Below the pieces are notes generated by a model. The model saw only the letters and a list, made by a program, of their open reading frames with translations. It had not been told where the DNA came from and made no database searches. DNA of 41,740 bases. It comes from Alphaproteobacteria bacterium. Its GTDB lineage: Bacteria; Pseudomonadota; Alphaproteobacteria; Rhodobacterales; Rhodobacteraceae. The translations under genes and the position numbers were made by a program. Location of the stretch: NCBI GenBank assembly GCA_030425185.1, contig JAUIAU010000027.1, positions 1-41,740 of the forward strand, read 5' to 3'. Within the stretch, counting starts at the first letter, position 1. Each line of letters starts with the position of its first letter. This document shows positions 12,509 through 21,112 of this stretch, one piece after another.

Positions 12509-12753
12509 AGCGCAGCGCCATCATGTGGTGCCCGGGCCGCGGCCCCATGTTCTTCGGCTGGCTGCTGTTCGGTCACATCCTCCCGTTCATCGGCTTCGAG
12601 CGCGTGCCGTGCTCCTGGGATGGCCAGCCGGCCGACTTCTTCGACCCGATCAACGGCCAGACCGACGGCACCCACACCTGCTCGCTGTGCTCCGTCGAGT
12701 GGCTGGGCATCGGGCTCACCTTCGGCCGGCCGCGCGACATCCGACCGGCCTGA
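12505..12753 (+). CDS. small Cys-rich membrane-type protein
   Basis: This 82-residue protein has one hydrophobic segment (MFFGWLLFGHILPFIGF, residues 15-31). It is followed by a part with three Cys, including a C-S-L-C pair (HTCSLCSVEWLG), as in small metal-binding or disulfide modules. It is coupled to the tiny 12383 frame upstream. No family is recognised. It is the last gene before the packaging module. Confidence 0.6.
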   Translation: MKRSAIMWCPGRGPMFFGWLLFGHILPFIGFERVPCSWDGQPADFFDPINGQTDGTHTCSLCSVEWLGIGLTFGRPRDIRPA

Positions 12754-12948
12754 CAGATCAGGGGCGCCGCACCCACCGGGGACGTCGACGGGAGCGACCT
12801 CGGGACTCCTCGCGAACACAAGGCCCAGCCTCCTCGTTCGGTCGTCACCCCTGACGTCCTTCGGGCGACCGTAGATACGAGGTAACCCCGGGTGGCGGGC
12901 AACTTGTACCGGCCAAGGCTGGGAACTCCCGCGAAATCGGAGGTGAAG
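12754..12948. other. gap before the packaging operon
   Basis: No gene is visible. A seven-base pairing TCAGGGG (12758-12764) with CCCCTGA (12848-12854) could close a stem around smaller hairpins such as CGAAC...GTTCG. GCGGG...CCCGC flanks 12896-12932. No clear promoter is seen. The stretch is a likely leader of the late transcript and a possible site of antitermination. Confidence 0.35.
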
Positions 12949-13269
12949 ATGGACGGCTACGTGGTCGAGCACATCAACGACGCGGTCCTGGCACTCATGC
13001 TGGACCCCCGCGGCCAGCGGGTCGGCCAGAAGGTGTTCTTCGGGCCGCGCGACAAGGCCCTGCGCCTCGCAACCGAGGAGGACGCCAAGATGCTCGGCGA
13101 GACCTTCGCCCCGGGATCGTTCCGCGTGATGCCCGCGAAGCAGCGGGCCGCCGCCGAACTGCGCGTGCTCGACGCCGAAAAGCCGAAGGATCCGGCCGAG
13201 GCCGCCTCTGAGCGTTTCGCCGGCCGGGCCGCGAGCCGCAAGTCGAGCGCCGGCAAGTCGACGGACTGA
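12949..13269 (+). CDS. hypothetical protein before terminase
   Basis: This 106-residue protein starts at ATG 12949, chosen over GTG 12892 because GGAGG (12939-12943) sits at ideal distance. The first 70 residues are mixed alpha/beta (YVVEHINDAVLALM, QKVFFGPRDKAL). The last 35 are Ala, Lys and Ser rich and probably unstructured. It ends five bases before the small terminase gene, so it likely belongs to the packaging transcript. I do not recognise it. Confidence 0.65.
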   Translation: MDGYVVEHINDAVLALMLDPRGQRVGQKVFFGPRDKALRLATEEDAKMLGETFAPGSFRVMPAKQRAAAELRVLDAEKPKDPAEAASERFAGRAASRKSSAGKSTD

Positions 13270-13274
13270 CCGCC

Positions 13275-14150
13275 GTGACGCCCCCGAACAACGACTGGGC
13301 AGCGATCGGCGTCGACTGGCACAACTTCAAGCTGTCCATCATGGACATCGCGAAGCGCCACGGCCTCAGCGAGACCGCGGTCCGCAAGGGCGGCCGCAAG
13401 CGGGTCGAGCGCGGTGAATGGGCGGCGCGGCCGTCGCACAGGGCTGGCCGACGCCCGGCCGGCGCTCCGGACTTGGCCGCCGAGACCCCGATGCCGCCGC
13501 CAAGCGGCGACCCGGCCATCTACATCCCGCGCTTCAACGCCGCCGGCCGTGAGCTCCCGCCGGTGGGCCTGAAGCCGACGCCGGTCGGCAACCGCCCGAC
13601 GGTCTACACCAAGAAGCTCGGCGAGCGGATCTGCGACCTGATCGCCCAGGGCTGGACGCTGGAGCAGGTCTGCTGGCTTCCGGACATGCCGGCGCTGTGG
13701 CGGCTCACCCAGTGGACCCGGAGCGACGACCACAAGGACTTCTCCAAGGCGTACTGGGCGGCGCGCGAGGCCGCCATCCACCTGGAAATGGACGACCTCG
13801 ACGCCGAACTGAAGGCCGCGCTCGAGGAATCGAAGGAGGTCAAGAAGGACCCCGCGAAGACCGGGACGCGGACCACGGCCAAGGCGGCAACGGTCACGAC
13901 CCAGCGGATCCAGGCGCTGCGCGAGCGCCGGCAGCACCTCGAGTTCAAGCTGACGAACCTGATGCCGCACATCTTCCGCGGCTCCGGCCGTCGCATGGGC
14001 AAGAACGCGGACGCCGTCGAGAACAAAGAGAAGATCGGCGGCCTGGCCGCAGCCGCCCGGAAGGGCACCACCGAACTGCTCGACCGCGGCGTGATCGACC
14101 CCAACACCCGCGAGGTGACCCTGAAGGTCGTCGAGGGCGGGAAGAAGTGA
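13275..14150 (+). CDS. terS: terminase small subunit
   Basis: This 291-residue protein has an N-terminal HTH (IMDIAKRHGLSETAVRKGG). Its central TKKLGERICDLIAQGWTLEQ and ALWRLTQW pattern is found in phage small terminase proteins, and it ends in a long charged helical region. Small terminase binds the packaging site on phage DNA and delivers it to the large subunit. The GTG start at 13275 has no strong ribosome site, but the next ATG (13341) would remove part of the HTH. The stop overlaps the GTG of the large subunit, as expected for a coupled terminase pair. Confidence 0.85.
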   Translation: MTPPNNDWAAIGVDWHNFKLSIMDIAKRHGLSETAVRKGGRKRVERGEWAARPSHRAGRRPAGAPDLAAETPMPPPSGDPAIYIPRFNAAGRELPPVGLKPTPVGNRPTVYTKKLGERICDLIAQGWTLEQVCWLPDMPALWRLTQWTRSDDHKDFSKAYWAAREAAIHLEMDDLDAELKAALEESKEVKKDPAKTGTRTTAKAATVTTQRIQALRERRQHLEFKLTNLMPHIFRGSGRRMGKNADAVENKEKIGGLAAAARKGTTELLDRGVIDPNTREVTLKVVEGGKK

Positions 14151-15574
14151 ACCTGCAGCGCCGGCGGCGACGGGGCACACACGGCTTCTCCGAGCAGGCG
14201 CAGATTGCCCTGCGGATCCGCCGCGACCCGGTCTGGTTCTTCCGCGATGTCCTGGGCATCGAGCCCTGGGAGTTGCAGATCGCCATCGCGCTGAGCGTCC
14301 GGGACAACCGGCGCACCTGCGTCCCGTCCTGCCACGGCGCCGGCAAGTCGAAAATCTCCGCCGGCATCGCGCTCTGGTTCATGCTCGCGTTCCCGGGCTG
14401 CAAGGTCGCCACGACCGCCCCGAGCTTCCGGCAGGTCAAGAACATCATCTGGGCGAACATGCGCCAGATGCACGAGAACGCGCTGATCCCGCTGGGCGGC
14501 GAGGTTCTGACGACCCGATGGGAGCTCGAGCCGGAGTGGTACGCCTTCGGCTTCACGACCAAGGACCCGGACGCGGTGTCCGGCATCCACGCCCCGGAGA
14601 TCCTGGTGCTCCTCGACGAGGCCGCCGGCATCCCGATGGCGATCTGGAAGGCGATCGAAGGCCTGACGTCCTCCGCGATGCCGCGGGTGCTGTCGATCGG
14701 CAACCCGACCGACCCGACCGGCGGTTTCGCGAAGGAAGCGGCGGACCTGGAGCGGTTCAACAAGTCGGTCGGCCTGTTTCACATCTCGGCGTTCGACACG
14801 CCGAACGTGAAGTCGGGAAAGATCGTCATCCCGGGCCTGACGACCCTGGAGTGGGTCGAGGAACGCAAGCGCGACTGGGGCGAGGAATCGCCGCTCTACA
14901 TCGCCAAGGTGCTCGGGCGGTTCCCGGACCAGGCCGACGACGCGCTGATCCGGATGTCCTGGGCCGAGACGGCGAAGGCGGCCGAGTTCGAACCCGGCGA
15001 TCCCCGGATCCTCTCGGTCGACGTCGCCCGGTACGGTCGGAACCGGACCGTCGCCTACATGCGCGAGGGCCGGCGATACCGCTGCGTCCTCCGCAAGATG
15101 GGCCTCAGCATCCCGGAGACGGCGCGAGAGGTCTGGAAACTCGCGACCGAACTGGAAGCCGAAGAACTGAGGGTCGACGACTCGGGCGTCGGCGGCGGCG
15201 TCACCGACATCCTGCGGGAGAACGTCAAGGCCGCCGGCCGCGGACCGGTCATCGATGCCTTCAACGGCCAGAACGTGCCGAACGAGCCGGAGCGGTTCGC
15301 GAACCGGCGCGCCGAGGCCTACTGGTCGCTCCGCGATGCCTTCCGCGAGGGCCAGATCGACATCGACGAAGAGGCTTCCGACAACGCGATCAACCAGTTG
15401 ACGTCGATCCGCTACCGGACGCGCAACCTGGGCCGCCAGGAAGTCATCCAGATCGAGTCGAAGGAAGAGATGGAGGCCCGCGGCATGCCATCGCCGGATG
15501 ACGCGGACGCCATGATGCAGGCCGCCGCTCCGGCGCGTGCATCGAAGCTGGTCCGGCTGGCTTGGGGGAGTTGA
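14147..15574 (+). CDS. terL: terminase large subunit
   Basis: This 475-residue DNA packaging ATPase/nuclease carries Walker A CHGAGKS, Walker B VLLDEAAGIP and the motif III-like SIGNPTDPTGGF in the ATPase half. The nuclease half starts with SVDVARYGRNRT (first acid), followed by RVDDSGVGGGVTD (second) and DDADAMM (third). It pumps DNA into the prohead and cuts it at the end of packaging. The GTG start at 14147 overlaps the small subunit stop. Larger upstream extensions of this frame lie over the small subunit gene and are not real. Confidence 0.95.
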   Translation: MNLQRRRRRGTHGFSEQAQIALRIRRDPVWFFRDVLGIEPWELQIAIALSVRDNRRTCVPSCHGAGKSKISAGIALWFMLAFPGCKVATTAPSFRQVKNIIWANMRQMHENALIPLGGEVLTTRWELEPEWYAFGFTTKDPDAVSGIHAPEILVLLDEAAGIPMAIWKAIEGLTSSAMPRVLSIGNPTDPTGGFAKEAADLERFNKSVGLFHISAFDTPNVKSGKIVIPGLTTLEWVEERKRDWGEESPLYIAKVLGRFPDQADDALIRMSWAETAKAAEFEPGDPRILSVDVARYGRNRTVAYMREGRRYRCVLRKMGLSIPETAREVWKLATELEAEELRVDDSGVGGGVTDILRENVKAAGRGPVIDAFNGQNVPNEPERFANRRAEAYWSLRDAFREGQIDIDEEASDNAINQLTSIRYRTRNLGRQEVIQIESKEEMEARGMPSPDDADAMMQAAAPARASKLVRLAWGS

Positions 15575-16917
15575 TGGCCGAAAACACCACCCCCCTCAAC
15601 GTGCTGCAGACGCTGTCGATGGTGACCCAGCGTCTGCGCCTCGCGTTCTTCGGCCACGGCAACCTGTTCGACGGCCGCCGGAAGGTCTGGGAGAACCTGG
15701 GCTATCCGACCGTCCGGGAGCGGACCGCCGAGTTCTACTGGGCGAAGTACCGCTACCAGGACATCGCCAAGCGGGTCGTCAACGCACCGGCCGACGGCAC
15801 CTGGCAGAAGCCGCCGGAGGTGTGGCAGGACCCGAACCCGGAGATTTCGACGCCGTTCGAGCAGTCCTGGGCCGCCCTGCAGAGGCGCCTCCGCGTCTAC
15901 TCCGTCTGCAAGCGCCTCGATCGCCTCGCCGGCATCGGCCGCTACGGCGTGATGCTGATCGGGGCGCGCGACGGTCGCGATCTGAAGCAGCCGCTCGGCC
16001 GCCTCTCCAACGAGGCCGACGTCCTCTACCTGTCGGTCTACAGCGAGTCCCACGCGAAGGTGACGCAGTGGGACAACGACCCGAAAAGCCCGCGCTTCGG
16101 CCTGCCGTCGGTCTACACGATCCAGTTGGCGGCCGACGTGATGGGGTCGGGCATCAAGAGCTTCTTCACGGCCTCCTCGCAGGCCGAGGTGCACTGGTCC
16201 CGGGTCGTCCATGTCGCTGATGATCTGACCGAGGACGAGATATTCGGAACGCCCCGCCTCGAGGCGGTGATGAACCGGCTGATCGACCTGGAGAAGATCG
16301 TCGGGTCGACCGGCGAGATGTACTGGAACGGCGCGAACCGCGGCATCGTCTGGAACGTCGACAAGGAGGCGAAGTTCACCGACGCCGACTTCGCGGCGCT
16401 CGACACGCAGGTCAACGAGTACCTCGACAACTTGCGCAGGATGGTCAAGACGCAGGGCGTCACGGCCCAGGTGCTCGGCTCCGACCAGCCGCGACCGGCC
16501 GAAGCCATGCAGGCGTGCATCGCCCTGATCGCCGGCACCACCGGCATCCCGCAGCGCATCCTGATCGGCACCGAAGCCGGGAAACTCGGATCGACCCAGG
16601 ACGAGCGGGCCTGGACGAACCGGATGGAGGAGCGGCGCGAGAACTTCGCCGAGCCGTTCATCCTGCGGGCCCTGATCGACCGGCTGATCGGGGTCGGCGC
16701 GCTGAAGGATCCAGGCAGTTACTACGCCGGCTGGCCGAAGCTCCAGGCGATGAACGCCAGCGAGCGGGCCCAGGTCGGCCAGCGGCTCGCGCAGGCGGCC
16801 AAGGCATTCGGCGAGGCCCAGGCATCCGGCCAGAACCCGCTAACCCCGGGCGAGTGGCGCGAGCAGATCGGCCTCCCGGCCCTGCCGCCGCAGAACCCAG
16901 CAGCGACACCGGAGTAA
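15574..16917 (+). CDS. portal protein (DUF1073-type)
   Basis: The 447-residue protein follows the large terminase and precedes the prohead protease, the classic portal position. Segments such as HGNLFDGRRKVWENLGYP, YRYQDIAKRVVNAPADGTW and the late GTTGIPQRILIGTEAGKL are typical of DUF1073-type portal proteins, which form the dodecameric DNA channel. The ATG at 15574 shares a base with the terminase stop and has GGGGAG before it. Database labels sometimes call this family anti-CBASS Acb1-like. Length and context here say portal. Confidence 0.9.
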   Translation: MAENTTPLNVLQTLSMVTQRLRLAFFGHGNLFDGRRKVWENLGYPTVRERTAEFYWAKYRYQDIAKRVVNAPADGTWQKPPEVWQDPNPEISTPFEQSWAALQRRLRVYSVCKRLDRLAGIGRYGVMLIGARDGRDLKQPLGRLSNEADVLYLSVYSESHAKVTQWDNDPKSPRFGLPSVYTIQLAADVMGSGIKSFFTASSQAEVHWSRVVHVADDLTEDEIFGTPRLEAVMNRLIDLEKIVGSTGEMYWNGANRGIVWNVDKEAKFTDADFAALDTQVNEYLDNLRRMVKTQGVTAQVLGSDQPRPAEAMQACIALIAGTTGIPQRILIGTEAGKLGSTQDERAWTNRMEERRENFAEPFILRALIDRLIGVGALKDPGSYYAGWPKLQAMNASERAQVGQRLAQAAKAFGEAQASGQNPLTPGEWREQIGLPALPPQNPAATPE

Positions 16918-16920
16918 GCC

Positions 16921-18612
16921 ATGCCCCAGGTCTTCCGGACCGGCGTCGAGCAGGACGGCCGGTCGCTTCTGCACATCCACGCCACGGCCGTCCCGGACGC
17001 GATCCGCACCGAGACCATGGCCGGCAAGGAGTACCGCGTCGTCCCGGTCGTGATGGTCGTGGAAGGCGTGATGTACGGGGCGAATTCGGCGGCGCCGACC
17101 CTGTACCGGGCCGGCGTGCTCGCTCAGGCGGCCAGTTCCTGGGACGGCAAGCCGGTCGTCTACAACCACCCGACGCGCGACGGCAGCTTCGTCTCGGCGA
17201 ATGCTCCGGAGGTGTACGCCCAGGAGACCATCGGGCTGCTGTTCAACACCAAGGTCGAGGACAACCGGCTCAAGTCCGAGATGTGGCTGGACGTGGCGCT
17301 GATCGCCAGCCTGGACGGCGAGCGGGCGACGGTGGTCGACCGGCTCGAGTCCGGCGACCCGGTCGAGGTGTCCATGGGCGCCTTCGTCGCCGAGGAAACC
17401 GAGGCCGGGATGTTCAACGGGAAGTCCTACGGCCGCGTCGCCGCCGGCGTGTGGCCGGACCACCTCGCGATCCTCGACAGCCAGACGACGGGTGCGTGCA
17501 GCGTCGAGGACGGCTGCGGCGCGCCGCGCATCAACGCCGCCTGCGCCTGCGGGGGCACCTGCGGTACTTGCAAGGAGGCTTCCATGACCGAAACCACCAT
17601 CGCGCTGGAGCGCGTGACCGACGAATCCGTTCCGGCCGAGCGTCACATTTACCGCCTGCCCGAAGGGACCGAGGGCGCGATCGATCGGCTGGCCTACTCG
17701 GATGGCCTGCCGGCCGTCGACATCTCGGCGCCGCGGTTCAACGCGCGCCGCACCGCCGTCCTGCTGCACGGCGAGCCGGCCGGCGACGTCATGGCCGTGA
17801 TGATGGAGCCCAAGGGCCTGCTGGCGCGGCTGTCCGAAATGGCCTTCGGCCGCCCGAAGCTGACCGCCAACCTGGGCATGAAGGATCTGCGCGAGGCGCT
17901 GCAGATGGCCCTCGAGGAGGCAGGTCAGGACCATTGGCCGTGGATCATCGACATCATGCCGTCCGACGGCTCGATCCTCACCGGCGACGTCATCTACGAG
18001 CGCGACGACATGACCCTGGTCCGTCGCGGCTACAGCGTGACGCCCGGCGGCCCCGTGACCCTTTCCGGCGACATGACGCCGGTCCGCCGGGAGACCACCT
18101 GGCACGACGTGGTTGTCACCACCAACCAGCAGGAGACCGAGACCATGACCACCATGCAGGAGCGTGTGGCCGCCATCGTCGCGCACGATCGCAGCCAGTT
18201 CACCGACGCCGACACCGAGTACCTGTCGGGTCTGTCCGAGGACCGGATCGCCAGCATCGAGGCGAACCTGGCCGCCAACGCCGCGCCGCCGAAGGTGCCG
18301 CAGACCGCCGAGGAGTACCTGGCCGCGGCGCCGAAGGGCATCCGCGAGGTGTTCGAGGCGGGGCAGGCCGAACTCAAGGCGAAGCGCGACGGCCTGATCG
18401 AGCAGGTTCTGAAGGCCGGCGACACCTTCACCCGCGAGGAGCTCGAGGCGATGGAGACGCCGCTGCTCGCGAAGACCGCGAAGCTCGCCACCCCGGCCGA
18501 CTTCCGCGGCCAGGGCGCTCCGCGCAGCGTCGGCCAGCCCGAGCCGAAGAACCCCGGCTACACCCCGGTGACCTTCGGTGGCCGGGATCCGCTGGAGCCC
18601 AAGGCGGCCTGA
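16921..18612 (+). CDS. prohead protease / scaffold (DUF2213-type)
   Basis: The first 200 residues of this 563-residue protein show the DUF2213 pattern of capsid maturation proteases: GKEYRVVPVVMVVEGVMYG, SSWDGKPVVYNHP, GDPVEVSMGAFV, PDHLAILDSQTTGACSVEDG. A Cys-rich link follows (CACGGTCGTC, about 211-220). A second part (about 225-400) differs from typical family members. The C-terminal third is helical and charged (AEYLAAAPKGIREVFEAG), as in scaffold regions. It likely scaffolds head assembly and then cleaves itself and head proteins. It begins three bases after the portal gene. The middle insert and the Cys cluster are unusual. Confidence 0.85.
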   Translation: MPQVFRTGVEQDGRSLLHIHATAVPDAIRTETMAGKEYRVVPVVMVVEGVMYGANSAAPTLYRAGVLAQAASSWDGKPVVYNHPTRDGSFVSANAPEVYAQETIGLLFNTKVEDNRLKSEMWLDVALIASLDGERATVVDRLESGDPVEVSMGAFVAEETEAGMFNGKSYGRVAAGVWPDHLAILDSQTTGACSVEDGCGAPRINAACACGGTCGTCKEASMTETTIALERVTDESVPAERHIYRLPEGTEGAIDRLAYSDGLPAVDISAPRFNARRTAVLLHGEPAGDVMAVMMEPKGLLARLSEMAFGRPKLTANLGMKDLREALQMALEEAGQDHWPWIIDIMPSDGSILTGDVIYERDDMTLVRRGYSVTPGGPVTLSGDMTPVRRETTWHDVVVTTNQQETETMTTMQERVAAIVAHDRSQFTDADTEYLSGLSEDRIASIEANLAANAAPPKVPQTAEEYLAAAPKGIREVFEAGQAELKAKRDGLIEQVLKAGDTFTREELEAMETPLLAKTAKLATPADFRGQGAPRSVGQPEPKNPGYTPVTFGGRDPLEPKAA

Positions 18613-18658
18613 CCCGCCACAACCCTGCGGCGCAGCCGCATAGCGACAGGAGGGCCCC

Positions 18659-19105
18659 ATGGCCGCGACTCCCGAGACCATCAACCTGCGGTCCGCCGAC
18701 AAGCAGACCGACGAACGCCTTGCGGCCGCGGCGATTACGCCCGGCCACCTGGTCGAGCTGACCTCGGCCGACAAGTTCCAGAAGCACGCGACCCAGTCCG
18801 GCAACAACGACAAGACGTTCGCGCTGGAGAACTCCACGCTCGGCAAGACGATCACCGACGCCTATGCGTCCGGCGACACCGTCATCGCCCGCACCTTCCG
18901 GCCGGGCGATCGGGTCTACGCGATCCTGGCCGACTCCCAGACGATCGTCATCGGCGACCTGCTGGAATCGGCCGGCGACGGCACCCTGCAGAAGTGGGTG
19001 CAGGACTCCACCGGCGTGTACGTCCCGAACCAGATCGTCGCCAAGGCGCTGGAGGCGGTCACGACCAGCGGTTCGACCAGCCGCATCAAGATCCAGATCG
19101 TCTGA
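18659..19105 (+). CDS. capsid decoration / head stabilisation protein
   Basis: This 148-residue beta-rich protein lies between protease and major capsid protein, the place of lambda gpD-like decoration proteins. Typical features are the early ITPGHLVELTSADKFQKHA strand-turn and the later RTFRPGDRVYAILADSQTIV. It probably binds the outside of the expanded capsid. AGGAGGG lies at good spacing before the ATG. No signal peptide or membrane segment is seen. Confidence 0.75.
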   Translation: MAATPETINLRSADKQTDERLAAAAITPGHLVELTSADKFQKHATQSGNNDKTFALENSTLGKTITDAYASGDTVIARTFRPGDRVYAILADSQTIVIGDLLESAGDGTLQKWVQDSTGVYVPNQIVAKALEAVTTSGSTSRIKIQIV

Positions 19106-19172
19106 TCCGGATCGCCCTTCCTCCCCCGTTTTCCCATCTGGCCGCCACCGGCCGTCCCTGAAGGAGCCGAAC

Positions 19173-20192
19173 ATGAATGCCATTGTTCCGGCCGGCGATC
19201 CGGCCATTCTCACCGGCATGGAAGCCGGTTCGATCCGCGCCGTCATGATGCAGAACGGCATCGACCCGGCCGAACTGCGCAAGTACGACCGCACCCTCCC
19301 GGAGGATGCCTGGAAGGAGATCGACGCCCGCGTGGTGCAGATCGCCCGCCAGCGTCTCGTGCTGACCGGCTACCTGCTGTCGCAGGGCCTCCGCTATCCG
19401 CTCAATGACTTCCTGGGGACCCCGGTTCTCCAGACCCAGAAGGCGAGCGACATGGAGGCGGCCGACATCACCATGGAGCCGACCAGCCGCGGCAACGAGG
19501 GTCGGATGACGTTCTCGGACGTCTACCTGCCGATCCCGATCATCCACAAGCCGATCAGCTTCGGCATCCGGATGCTGCGGGCCGCCGCGAAGAACGGTCA
19601 GCCGATCGACACCACCACGATCACCACCGTGCTCCGCAAGGTCATGGACAAGGTCGAGGACGTGTTCGTCAACGGCGCGTCCGGCATCGCGGTGACCGTG
19701 GAGTCGACCCAGGGCGTCGTCCAGGGCCTGACCACGTTCACCAACCGCAACACGGTCGACCTCGCCGTCAACTGGGACACCTCCGGCAAGACCGGCGCCC
19801 AGATCCTGTCCGACGTGATGGACATGCTGGACTCCGCGCGTGGCGACCGGATGTACGGCCCGTTCGTGCTGCTGGTGCCGAACAACTACGAGTCCAAGCT
19901 GGACGAGGACTACGGCTCCAGCTACCCGAAGACGATCCGGGCCCGCCTGCTGGAGATCGAGGCGATCCAGGACATCCGGGTCATCGACCAGTTGTCCGAC
20001 GACAACGTGGTACTGCTGAACCTCTCCGAGGAGACCGTGGAGGTGATCGACGGCCTGCGGCCGACCGTCATCCCGCTGATCCAGAACGAGACGTTCGTCG
20101 AGCCCTACCTGGGCATGGCCTGCATGCTGCCGTACCTGAAGGCCGACAAGGACGGCAAGTGCGGCATCGTGCACCTGCGCCCGGCGGCGTGA
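19173..20192 (+). CDS. major capsid protein (HK97-fold)
   Basis: This 339-residue protein follows the decoration protein. The central MEPTSRGNEGRMTFSDVYLP and IPIIHKPISFGIRML, then FVNGASG and FVLLVPNNYE with a late VVLLNLSEETVEVIDGL, match major capsid proteins related to the encapsulin/linocin branch of the HK97 fold. Its position and likely high expression (AAGGAG ribosome site at 19160-19165) agree. A strong hairpin directly downstream may protect its message. Confidence 0.88.
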   Translation: MNAIVPAGDPAILTGMEAGSIRAVMMQNGIDPAELRKYDRTLPEDAWKEIDARVVQIARQRLVLTGYLLSQGLRYPLNDFLGTPVLQTQKASDMEAADITMEPTSRGNEGRMTFSDVYLPIPIIHKPISFGIRMLRAAAKNGQPIDTTTITTVLRKVMDKVEDVFVNGASGIAVTVESTQGVVQGLTTFTNRNTVDLAVNWDTSGKTGAQILSDVMDMLDSARGDRMYGPFVLLVPNNYESKLDEDYGSSYPKTIRARLLEIEAIQDIRVIDQLSDDNVVLLNLSEETVEVIDGLRPTVIPLIQNETFVEPYLGMACMLPYLKADKDGKCGIVHLRPAA

Positions 20193-20221
20193 CCGCCTGA
20201 TCCCTGACCTGCACCCCCGTG

Positions 20222-20247
20222 CGGCCCCCGGCTCCGGCCGGGGGCCG
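20222..20247 (+). terminator. 11-bp hairpin after the capsid gene
   Basis: CGGCCCCCGGC and GCCGGGGGCCG pair perfectly around a TCCG loop. No T-run follows, and the next gene starts 23 bases later with its own ribosome site, so it is more likely a partial attenuator or message stabiliser than a full terminator. Confidence 0.6.
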
Positions 20248-20269
20248 TATCGCGTCTGAGGAGACGACG

Positions 20270-20749
20270 ATGCCCCAGGAATTCCGCTACCGCATCCGGC
20301 CCGGCCACAAACACTACGTCGGCAAGCGCCGCTATGGCCCGGGCGACGAGATCACGTTCCCGCGCTCCATGATGGACAGCGACATCCGCGCCAAGCTGGA
20401 GCCCCTCGACGAGCATCTCGAGCAGGAGGCCCGCGTCGTCGACCAGGTCGCCACGCTGCGGCTGCGCGAGCACGATGACGGCACCTGCGACCTGATCGGC
20501 CGCGATGGTCGGCGCATCAACGTGACGCCGATGTCCAAGGCCGACGCCCAGGCGGTGATCGACGTGACGACCCGGCCGGCCGAGCCGAAGGACGAGGATC
20601 CGAAGGACGTCGAGTTCAAGCGGCCCTACTCGGTCGAGAGCGCCGGCGTCGGCTACGTCGTCAAGGACGCCGAGGGCCGGAAGGTCCACGACAAGCGCAG
20701 CCTCTCGAAGGCCGAGGCCGAAGCTCTGATGACCGGGAACGAGGCCTGA
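20270..20749 (+). CDS. hypothetical head-region protein
   Basis: The 159-residue protein starts at ATG 20270, where GAGGAGACGACG gives a ribosome site; the earlier in-frame start at 20219 would read through the hairpin. It is charged. The N-terminal part (RYRIRPGHKHYVGKRRYGPG) is basic and the C-terminal part (YSVESAGVGYVVKDAEGRKV) is beta-like. The location between capsid and connector suggests a head-completion or accessory protein. No family is recognised. Confidence 0.65.
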   Translation: MPQEFRYRIRPGHKHYVGKRRYGPGDEITFPRSMMDSDIRAKLEPLDEHLEQEARVVDQVATLRLREHDDGTCDLIGRDGRRINVTPMSKADAQAVIDVTTRPAEPKDEDPKDVEFKRPYSVESAGVGYVVKDAEGRKVHDKRSLSKAEAEALMTGNEA

Positions 20750-20752
20750 TCC

Positions 20753-21112
20753 ATGGCCGCCAGGGTCACCAGCGCCGAGGTCAAGGTGATCGTCGAGACC
20801 TCGATCTCCGATGTGACGACGCCGTTCATCGACATGGCGACGCTCATCGTGGACGAGGATCTCGCCGACACCGGCATGTCGGCCGCGCGCCTGACCAAGA
20901 TCGAGCTGTACCTGGCGGCCCACTTCGTCCTGATGACGGAGGAGCGCGGCGGCCTGACCAAGACCAAGACCGGGGAGTCGGAAGACACCTTCCGGTCGTT
21001 CATGGGACTCGCCCTGAAGGGCACCCGGTACGGTCAGACGGCACTGCTGCTGGACTCCTCCGGCGTGCTGACGACGATGGGCCAGTACCGCGCCACGATC
21101 GAGGCGCTCTGA
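20753..21112 (+). CDS. head-tail connector (adaptor) protein
   Basis: The 119-residue all-helical protein fits phage connector/adaptor proteins (gp6-like). It has an N-terminal TSAEVKVIVETSISDVTTPF and a middle ARLTKIELYLAAHFVLM typical of this group. A short loop with KTKTGESEDTF and a helix with LALKGTRYGQTALLLD follow. It would sit under the portal. Its stop overlaps the ATG of the first glycan-cassette gene (TGATG), an unusual neighbour. Confidence 0.75.
   Translation: MAARVTSAEVKVIVETSISDVTTPFIDMATLIVDEDLADTGMSAARLTKIELYLAAHFVLMTEERGGLTKTKTGESEDTFRSFMGLALKGTRYGQTALLLDSSGVLTTMGQYRATIEAL

Noticed and set aside
12758-12854. Riboswitch-like leader before the packaging operon
   Set aside because: Only a seven-base closing stem and short inner pairs are seen, no better than expected in GC-rich DNA. 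Kept only as a remark on the gap.
15574-16917. Anti-CBASS Acb1-like protein
   Set aside because: Family labels sometimes carry this name, but length, position between terminase and protease, and DUF1073-type segments all indicate a portal. I see no pair of H-x-T/S motifs expected for a 2H phosphoesterase.
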